From the NCBI GenBank assembly GCA_964608495.1, contig CAZSOQ010000131.1:1-14401 (forward strand): DNA of 14,401 nt, read 5' to 3'. Position 1 is the stretch's first letter. Each line of letters opens with the position of its first letter. A program made the translations under genes and the position numbers. The DNA comes from JAKORR01 sp964608495. GTDB taxonomy: Bacteria > Armatimonadota > Zipacnadia > Zipacnadales > FEN-943. The notes below the pieces were generated by a model. It had not been told where the DNA came from. It did no database searches and worked only from the letters and a program-made list of their open reading frames with translations. This document shows, piece after piece, positions 6,407 to 12,363 of the stretch.

Positions 6407-7552
6407 CTAGTGCCCCGGCAGATCCAGCGGATAGTCGCCGAACTCGCGAAGAGTGCTGAGGGCGAGCTCGTAGCTCTCGGGAGCCACTGAGCTGCTGACC
6501 GAGTGGTCGGACTGAAAGACGAAGCCGCCGCCCCGCGCGGCCTGGAGCTTGTAGAGCACCTCGCGGCGGATCGCCTCCGGGTCGCCGGATTCGAGAACGC
6601 GGACGTCAATGTTCCCCACGAAGGCCAGCCGGCCGGCGTACTCGCGCTTGAGCTCGACCACGTCCAGGTCGGCCTTGGCCTCGACGGGGTTGAAGCCGTC
6701 CACGCCGATCTCGGCGAGGTCGTCTAGGATGGGGCGCTCGTTGCCGCAGCCGTGGTAGACAACGAGGAGGTTGTGGGCGTGGGCAAGCTCGACGAGGTTT
6801 CGCACGTGCGGCTTGAACATCTCTCGCCATAGCCGTGGGTTGAAGAGCATGGCATTGCGGTAGGCGACGTCGCCCCAGATGTAGATTCCGGCGAGGACGC
6901 CCGCCCCCGCCTCGATCTGGGCGGCGAAAAGGCGGAGGAGGAAGCCGCCGATGCGGTCAACGAAGGCGGCGAGAAGATCGCGGTCTGAGGCCATCCACAG
7001 CAGGGCCTTGTCGCTGCCGACGCAGCGCCACAGGTACTCGAAGGGCTCACAGACCGAGCCGAAGACGGCCAGGTGGTCGCGGTAGGCGGCCACGCGCTCG
7101 GACCAGGGGGGCAGGTCGCGGTTGAGCGCGTCGCCCACGCCGTTGATCTGATCGTCGCCGCCGGAGAAGAAGCGGCGTGGGTCGGCGGGGTCGTCGAAAC
7201 CGAAGTCGGCCATCTGCTCGGGCCGCGAGACGGCGAAGGACTCGTAGATCGGCATGGGGGCATCGCCGCGGCGGCGGATGGTGGCGCCAAAGCCCGTGCG
7301 CACGACGATGTCGTCGCCGACCTGCTCGAGGACTTCGAAGGGCTGAAGGCGTGGGTCCATGTTGGGGTTGACGACCACGTAGTCGAGATCGAAGTGCAGG
7401 TAGGGGTCGAAGTCGTCGCCCCACTTCGCCTTGCAGCGGTTGAGGAAGCCCGTCCAGAAGAACTCGCCCGCGGGGACGCGGTCGGGCTCGCGATGGGAGA
7501 GGGCATCCCGGAGGCGGGATAGCTTGTCGGCTGGGGAACTGGCGGCGCTCAT
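6407..7552 (-). CDS. Uroporphyrinogen decarboxylase family protein 2 (not a heme enzyme)
   Basis: A 381-residue URO-D-superfamily protein, divergent from protein 1 but sharing the opening HREPDRVP and the overall barrel. HGCG at 267-270 is the HxCG zinc motif seen in MtaA/MtbA-type methyltransferases. It is followed by LDDLAEIGVDGFNPVE (the family's dwelling 'idealised barrel' strand) and FVGNIDVRVL. Near the C-terminus SDH (348-350) stands where MtaA-type proteins carry their third cysteine ligand. The HemE arginine motif is absent. ATG 7552 is used; GGGAGG lies about 13 bases upstream, a long spacing, and no better in-frame start is visible. It is upstream of rhaM by 49 bases and downstream of the beta-helix lipoprotein gene by 100. 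Role unknown; it could act with protein 1 on the same substrate. Confidence 0.88.
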   Translation of the reverse strand: MSAASSPADKLSRLRDALSHREPDRVPAGEFFWTGFLNRCKAKWGDDFDPYLHFDLDYVVVNPNMDPRLQPFEVLEQVGDDIVVRTGFGATIRRRGDAPMPIYESFAVSRPEQMADFGFDDPADPRRFFSGGDDQINGVGDALNRDLPPWSERVAAYRDHLAVFGSVCEPFEYLWRCVGSDKALLWMASDRDLLAAFVDRIGGFLLRLFAAQIEAGAGVLAGIYIWGDVAYRNAMLFNPRLWREMFKPHVRNLVELAHAHNLLVVYHGCGNERPILDDLAEIGVDGFNPVEAKADLDVVELKREYAGRLAFVGNIDVRVLESGDPEAIRREVLYKLQAARGGGFVFQSDHSVSSSVAPESYELALSTLREFGDYPLDLPGH

Positions 7553-7608
7553 GGGCGATGCTGCACCTCCCAGGCGGCCGACGCGCGAGGCGCCGACCGC
7601 GAAGTCTC

Positions 7609-7625
7609 GGGCCGTGCAAGGGCCC
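7609..7625 (-). terminator. Weak GC hairpin after the beta-helix gene
   Basis: GGGCC (7609-7613) and GGCCC (7621-7625) form a perfect 5-bp stem with a 7-base loop, in the 100-base spacer just after the stop of the beta-helix gene. There is no T run. It could cause partial termination or protect an mRNA end and so reduce expression of the downstream URO-D/rhaM genes. A stem this short in GC-rich DNA may also be chance. Confidence 0.2.
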
Positions 7626-7652
7626 TGCGAACAAGCCAGCTCCGCGGGGCGG

Positions 7653-10205
7653 TCAGCGCCAGTCGTCGGGCACGTAGCCCTTGACGCCGATCCTCTCGAC
7701 CGGGATCGGCTCGAAGCCCAGCTTCAGGGCGGGCGAGTCGGGCCTGAGGCGGTAGTCGTCGTGCTCGGGGTCCACGAAGAGCGGGTCGGCGAGAGCCGAG
7801 TGGGCCTCGAAGCCCGCCTCGAGCCACTTGGCCCAGGGACCCTCGGGCGTAGGGCTCGCCTCGGTCGTGGCGAGGTCGCCGCCGGTCCAGTGGATGACGT
7901 TGTAGTCGCACTCCGCAAGGACCTCGCGGTTCCAGCCGCTGGAGCGGCAGTAGACGGCCGCCGGGTCGGAGTAGACCACTAGGTTGCGCCGGAAGACGTT
8001 GCGCCGCATTTCCGCCCCGCCGTTGTACTCGAACTGGTAGAGCTCCGAGGCGACGAAGACATTGTTCTCCACGATGTTGTCGAAGCCCAGGTGGTTGTGG
8101 TAGCCGCCGCGCACGGTGCGGGCGACGATGTTGCCCACGATGGTCGTGCCGCTGCTGTAGTCGTCCAGGTAGATGCCCCAGGTGTAGTAGGGCGTGATGA
8201 GGCCGCCCTCCTCGGTGTGTTTCATGCCGATGACGTCGAGGATCAGGTTGTAGCGGATGACGTTGCCGGAGAGCTTGCGGTCGCGGCCGAGGGTCTCGAT
8301 GGCGCCGGTATCGTTGGTCTCCAGGTTGGTGCGGATCATCTCGTTGAACTCCGCGATGTTGTCGTGGGAGTAGCTGTCGGCGTTGAAGGACTTGAAGGAG
8401 ATGGCGTAGCGGGGGACGTCGGTGATCGTGTTGTGGGCCACGTGATGGCCGCTGCCCGTGGTGACATAGACGCCGGCGCAATGCTTGAAGACCTGGCCGA
8501 TGTGGTGGATGTGACAGCCGGCGACGACGCAGTTGGTGGCCTGCGTGGCCGTGTCGCCGGACATGAGCACGCCCCCGCCGCCGGTGTCGAAGATCCGGCA
8601 GCCCAGGACCCTGCAGGCGGTGGTGTTGTTGAGCAGATGCACGCCGTAGCCGCCGATGAGGGAGAAGGTGCAGTCCTCGACGACGCAGTGGCGGGCGTGA
8701 TCGAGCCACAGAGCGCCCTCGGGCTGGGTGTAGAAGGAGGCGATGTCCAGGTTGTAGGTGGTGTCGTGGAAGGTGAGGCCGCGGAGGTGGATGTACTCAG
8801 GCCAGGTGTCGGCCTCGGGGTCACCGGCGATGTGGATAAGGCGGTCGTGGACGGGCGCGACCATGCCGCGCTGCTGGAAGTCGTCGTGGGCCGGGAGGTA
8901 GAGCACCTCGCCGGCCTGGTCGTCAACGAAGAACTCACCCGGCTGGTCGAGGGCCTGGCGGACGTTCTGCAGGTAGTAGCGATTGCCGATGCGTATGTCA
9001 GCGCCCGAGCGCTTGTTGTCCAGGAAGAGCCAGCCCTGGTCGTGGTCCACGCCTGTGATGCCCATCGGGCCACCTACCCAACCCCAGGCGGGGAAGATCA
9101 TGATCTGAGCGCCGGCCAGGTCCCAGTCCGGCGGCAGGTCACCCTCGGCAAAGGGCAGGCGGTCGGTCCTGCCAGTGTACGAGACCTGGCGGGTCATCTC
9201 CTTGCCCTGAGCGGCGTCGTAGGCCTCGGCGTGACGCAGGATCAGGTGCCGGCCGGCGGCGGGCTGGGCCAGCTCCGTGCCGGTGGGCTGCCAGTCGGGG
9301 TCGGTGCACAGAGCGAAGGCGTCGAAGTTGATGCCGCCGCCCTGGCGGTTGGTCCAGCGGAGGGTGTGCTCGCCCGCGGGGAGAGCCAGAGTGGCGCACC
9401 GCGACCACTTGAAGGTCTGCCAGCTTCCGGTGTCGGGGAGACTGTCCAGCGAGACGTCCTCGCCGCCGTCAACCTGGAAGGTGGTGCGGCCGGCCATGTC
9501 GGTGCGACCGAAGGGCTGGTTCTGGGCGGCGTAGTAGAGCCACAGGGCATAGTCACCGGCCGCCGGCACGACAATCTTCCACTCGATCCAGTCGCCGGGA
9601 GTGTGGATGTTGGCCATGGTGCCGCCCCAGGTGCCCTCGCCGACGCCGCGCTGCCTGGCGAACAGCCAGCCGCCGGTGTAGGGCTGATCGGGGACGGCGT
9701 TGGGGTGGCGGGCGAGGGTCTGCATCTCCTCGCCGCAGCGCAACTGGCGGAAGGACCAGGGGCCCTGCTCGGCGGGCAGACGGGCCGCCCAGACGCCCCC
9801 GTCGCGCTGTTGCCAGCCGGTGATGAGCCGGCCGCTGCTGAGGATGACCTGCTCGTCGGGGTAAGCCATCCAGGTGACGGGGTGGTCGGCCGTGCCGGAG
9901 TCCTGCGGTCCGAGGACGAGGGGCTCGGCGAGGTAGTAAGAGCCCGCGCGGAGCACGACCCTGCGGTCGAGGGACAGGTCGGAGGCGCGGACGGCATCGC
10001 GCGCGCGGGCGAGGGTGCGGAAGGGCCCGTCGGTGCGATCGGCCTTTGGCGCCGGGAGGGTGCCGGTCCACTGGTCGTTGCCGCCGGGCGAGACGAAGAA
10101 GGTGCCCGGAGCCGGGGCGATGGGAGCGGCCGGCGCGGTCGCGCAGGACGCTGCCATCAACGCGGACAGGGGGGTGAGCAGAAGGGCGACAGGCCGAGGT
10201 TTCAT
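7653..10205 (-). CDS. Secreted/lipoprotein right-handed beta-helix protein with a carbohydrate-binding-like module
   Basis: An 850-residue exported protein. Residues 1-20 form a signal peptide ending AASC, so Cys21 may be a lipidation site (lipobox with Ala at -3, moderate). FVSPGGND at 37-44 and PFRTLARARDAVR at 61-73 are the usual opening of polysaccharide-acting beta-helix proteins. Residues about 199-305 look like an inserted beta-sandwich carbohydrate-binding (CBM6/35-like) module: DWIEWKIVVPAAGDYALWLY, then DTGSWQTFKW and GGGINFDAFAL. From about 440 to 770 short degenerate coils (e.g. CVVEDCTFSLIGG, VLGCRIFDTGGGGV, VAGCHIHHIG, HHVAHNTITDV) form the parallel beta-helix. It closes with DPLFVDPEHDDYRLRPDSPALKLG. 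GGGAGG sits nine bases before the ATG. Probably a polysaccharide lyase or glycan-binding protein of the envelope; the exact activity cannot be read from sequence. Confidence 0.9.
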   Translation of the reverse strand: MKPRPVALLLTPLSALMAASCATAPAAPIAPAPGTFFVSPGGNDQWTGTLPAPKADRTDGPFRTLARARDAVRASDLSLDRRVVLRAGSYYLAEPLVLGPQDSGTADHPVTWMAYPDEQVILSSGRLITGWQQRDGGVWAARLPAEQGPWSFRQLRCGEEMQTLARHPNAVPDQPYTGGWLFARQRGVGEGTWGGTMANIHTPGDWIEWKIVVPAAGDYALWLYYAAQNQPFGRTDMAGRTTFQVDGGEDVSLDSLPDTGSWQTFKWSRCATLALPAGEHTLRWTNRQGGGINFDAFALCTDPDWQPTGTELAQPAAGRHLILRHAEAYDAAQGKEMTRQVSYTGRTDRLPFAEGDLPPDWDLAGAQIMIFPAWGWVGGPMGITGVDHDQGWLFLDNKRSGADIRIGNRYYLQNVRQALDQPGEFFVDDQAGEVLYLPAHDDFQQRGMVAPVHDRLIHIAGDPEADTWPEYIHLRGLTFHDTTYNLDIASFYTQPEGALWLDHARHCVVEDCTFSLIGGYGVHLLNNTTACRVLGCRIFDTGGGGVLMSGDTATQATNCVVAGCHIHHIGQVFKHCAGVYVTTGSGHHVAHNTITDVPRYAISFKSFNADSYSHDNIAEFNEMIRTNLETNDTGAIETLGRDRKLSGNVIRYNLILDVIGMKHTEEGGLITPYYTWGIYLDDYSSGTTIVGNIVARTVRGGYHNHLGFDNIVENNVFVASELYQFEYNGGAEMRRNVFRRNLVVYSDPAAVYCRSSGWNREVLAECDYNVIHWTGGDLATTEASPTPEGPWAKWLEAGFEAHSALADPLFVDPEHDDYRLRPDSPALKLGFEPIPVERIGVKGYVPDDWR

Positions 10206-10299
10206 GACGCGGCGCCTCCCTGGTGCGGGTAGTGACCAAGCGCACGGATGCGTGGGGAGGTTTCGGGGCCGGGGGAGAAGGCCCTGCCTGGAGGGAAAG

Positions 10300-10313
10300 G
10301 GCCGCGAACGGCC
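10300..10313 (-). terminator. Possible terminator hairpin after the efflux operon
   Basis: In the 205-base gap between the TolC-type gene and the beta-helix gene, the minus strand reads GGCCG-TTCG-CGGCC, a perfect 5-bp stem with a UUCG loop, followed by a pyrimidine-rich stretch (CTTTCCCTCC). It is about 100 bases past the outer membrane factor stop and well ahead of the beta-helix start, a sensible place to separate the two units. The T tract is poor. I see no convincing promoter hexamers for the beta-helix gene in this gap. Confidence 0.3.
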
Positions 10314-10410
10314 GCCGGGGTGTCAGGTACACGGTGCACGACGCGGCGTGTCGGCAGGCCTGGCGGCGCCTCTCGCTCCGGCTCGACACTTGGGCGGAAG
10401 GAGCCGCAGG

Positions 10411-11781
10411 CTAGCGCTGGGGGACGGTGCCCACGGCGTGCCAGAGGGCGGCACTCGCCTGGTCCACGCCGGAGAGGGCGTTGACCAGGTTGGCCTTGGC
10501 TGTGTCCAGCGCCGCCTGAGCGTCGAGGACGTCCATGAAGACGCCGATGCCGGCACGATACCGGCCCTGCGTCAGACGCACCGACTCCTCCGCGTCCGCC
10601 ACCTGGGCCTGAGCGGCCGTGACCCTCTGCTCAGCGGCCTTGAGGCTCACGTAGGCTTGGGCGACGTCGCCGATGACGGCCAGGCGCGTGGCCGCGAGCT
10701 GGGACTGCACCAGGTCGAGACTAGCCTGGGCCTCCTTCACTCGGCCCCGGGCGAGGCCGGAGTCGACGGGCGTCCACTCGACCGACAGGCCGACGGTGAG
10801 GGCGCGGTCGCCGGGCGGGAAGTCCGAGCCGCGGTTCACCACGCCGACGCTCCCCACGACCGCGGGGGAGTTGACCGTCTGTGCGGCGCTGACGCCGAAG
10901 GCGGCGGCGGCGATGTTCGCCCGGGCCTGGGCCATCTCAGGGCGCTGCCTGAGAGCCAGGTCCGCCAGGGCCGTGAGGTCAGGCGAGGCAATCGCCGGCT
11001 CCCGGCTGTCGGCAGGCTCGAAGGGCGTGCGGGGGTCTATCCCCATGAGCTCGGCCAGGGCCACGCGGGTGGACAGGGCAACGGCACGGGCGACCGTGAG
11101 GTTGTAGACCGCGTTGGCGTAGGCGGTCTGCGCGCGGACCACGTCGGAGGGCAGGCCCAGGCCGCTGTTCAGCCGCGCCTGGGTGAGCGCGACGTGCTCC
11201 TGGCGGTTGCGCACGTCCGCCTCGGCCACTCCGACGAGCTCCACGGCCTGCAGGTACCTGTAGAAGGCCAGCTTCACCTGCAGCACGAGGTCGGCCTGGG
11301 TGCGCGTGAGGGCGGCGTTGGCGGAGCGCTCGAGGGCCGCGGCCTGGCGCACGAGATCGCGGGTGTGGTTGAGGTCGTACACGAGCTGGCGGACCGTACC
11401 GGAGACCTGGAAGCCGGAGGCCCCCGACGCCCCGAGGTTGGAGCGCGTGTTCGAGGTCGTGTTGCTGTAGCCGGCGCCGACGGCCACCGAGGGCCCGAGC
11501 GCCGACCGGCTCTGCTGCGTTCTGGCCTCGGCGCCGCTCAGACCGGCGGCGGCCGCGGCGATCACCGGCTGGCTACGTAGGGCGATCTCGATCGCCTCCT
11601 GCACGGTCAGGGGACGGTCGGGCACCTCGGGCGGCAGGGCTGGCGGCGCGGGCAGCTCGACGGCGGGCGGCAGCGCCAGCTCCTGCACCTTCGGGGCGAT
11701 AGGCGGCGTTCGCTGTGCCAGCGCCGGCGCCAGGCCCAGGATCAGGCAGAGGGTAGGTGCGAGCAGCAGACCTCGTGTCAT
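10411..11781 (-). CDS. TolC-family outer membrane efflux protein
   Basis: Forms the outer-membrane channel of the tripartite pump encoded just upstream. The 456-residue precursor has a signal peptide with predicted cleavage after ALA at 20-22. A proline-rich linker (about 25-55) follows, then PLTVQEAIEIALRSQP, the classic start of the outer-membrane efflux domain. Two long alpha-helical repeat halves follow (about 60-250 and 265-450), with the recurring QARLNSGLGLPSDVVRAQ and GRYRAGIGVFMDVLDAQAAL helical-hairpin pattern, both being the family's 'Ala/Gln-rich, then (V/L)xxAQ' repeat. GGGAGGA lies nine bases before the ATG. It follows the MarR gene by 30 bases in the same direction, so it is likely translated from the pump transcript. 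The name tolC is not used, because pump-linked paralogues are numerous. Confidence 0.94.
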   Translation of the reverse strand: MTRGLLLAPTLCLILGLAPALAQRTPPIAPKVQELALPPAVELPAPPALPPEVPDRPLTVQEAIEIALRSQPVIAAAAAGLSGAEARTQQSRSALGPSVAVGAGYSNTTSNTRSNLGASGASGFQVSGTVRQLVYDLNHTRDLVRQAAALERSANAALTRTQADLVLQVKLAFYRYLQAVELVGVAEADVRNRQEHVALTQARLNSGLGLPSDVVRAQTAYANAVYNLTVARAVALSTRVALAELMGIDPRTPFEPADSREPAIASPDLTALADLALRQRPEMAQARANIAAAAFGVSAAQTVNSPAVVGSVGVVNRGSDFPPGDRALTVGLSVEWTPVDSGLARGRVKEAQASLDLVQSQLAATRLAVIGDVAQAYVSLKAAEQRVTAAQAQVADAEESVRLTQGRYRAGIGVFMDVLDAQAALDTAKANLVNALSGVDQASAALWHAVGTVPQR

Positions 11782-11811
11782 CGGTGCAAGTCCTCCCGGC
11801 CAGGGCGGGGA

Positions 11812-12363
11812 TCAGGTGGGCTCGTCCGGGGCCCTGGGATCCCCGGGCCCCCGGGCATCGCGCTGGGATGGCTGAGCGGGATCGGGCTGCTCCTCTGGGG
11901 CGGCAGCCTGGCCACGGGGCCGCCCGGCGGGAAGGGCATAAGCCGCGGCCGCGAGCAGCTCCAGGGCGTTGACGAGATCCCGCCTCGCGTCCTCGGATAG
12001 GCGGTCCAGGACAGTGATGACGCGGTCCACGCGGCGCTGGTGCCGCAGGCGCATCATCCTGAGGGCGCGGGGGGTGAGGGTGAGCACCCTTACGCGCCGA
12101 TCGCCCTCTCGCAGGCCGCGTTCGACGAAGCCGGCCCGCTCGAGGCGGTCCGCGATCTGGGTCGTGGCGCTCTGGGAGATGCCGAGCTCGCGGCTGATGG
12201 CCGACATGGGCAAGGGTCCGTCGGTCAGGAGGGCGCAGACGCGAAGCTGGGCCACGGAGAGGACGGCCGTGGGGTCGCGGGCGCCGATGGCGAAGAGCTG
12301 CCTCATGAGCCTGGGCACGAGCGCGACGACCCTTGCGGCCTGTTCCCGCAGCTCGGTGTCCAT
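11812..12363 (-). CDS. MarR-family transcriptional regulator in the efflux operon
   Basis: A dimeric winged-helix DNA-binding protein, expected to repress this efflux operon and release DNA on binding a small molecule. The 183-residue protein shows helix-turn-helix MSAISRELGISQSATTQIADRLERAGFV (about 53-80), then the wing REGDRRVRVLTLT with the conserved Asp88-Arg89-Arg90. A long C-terminal dimerisation helix is followed by a Pro/Ala/Asp-rich tail (about 150-183) that looks disordered and is unusual for the family. Start ATG 12363 shares its A with the pump's TGA stop (TGATG), with AGGAG nine bases upstream, so translation is probably coupled to the pump. A longer open reading upstream in this frame overlaps the pump gene and is not real. 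MarR genes often sit first in such operons; here it is second or later. Confidence 0.93.
   Translation of the reverse strand: MDTELREQAARVVALVPRLMRQLFAIGARDPTAVLSVAQLRVCALLTDGPLPMSAISRELGISQSATTQIADRLERAGFVERGLREGDRRVRVLTLTPRALRMMRLRHQRRVDRVITVLDRLSEDARRDLVNALELLAAAAYALPAGRPRGQAAAPEEQPDPAQPSQRDARGPGDPRAPDEPT

Noticed and set aside
4861..6459. A 532-codon open frame on the plus strand across URO-D protein 1 and rhaM
   Set aside because: Same antisense effect; it runs over three minus-strand genes with clear family motifs and own ribosome sites, and has no motif itself.
4936..7552. Annotation of the two URO-D-family genes as heme biosynthesis hemE
   Set aside because: The N-terminal arginine motif of HemE is missing from both, and no other tetrapyrrole gene is nearby.
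8091..10232. A 713-codon open frame on the plus strand opposite the beta-helix gene
   Set aside because: It is the antisense shadow of a GC-rich gene with G/C third positions. The product is Val/Gly/Ala/Asp-rich with no domain, while the minus strand gives a coherent signal peptide and beta-helix.
65..10337. A 14-base direct repeat CAGGTACACGGTGC at 65-78 and 10324-10337
   Set aside because: One copy is inside the MscS-like coding region and the other is in an unrelated gap. About one such match is expected by chance in a window of this size.
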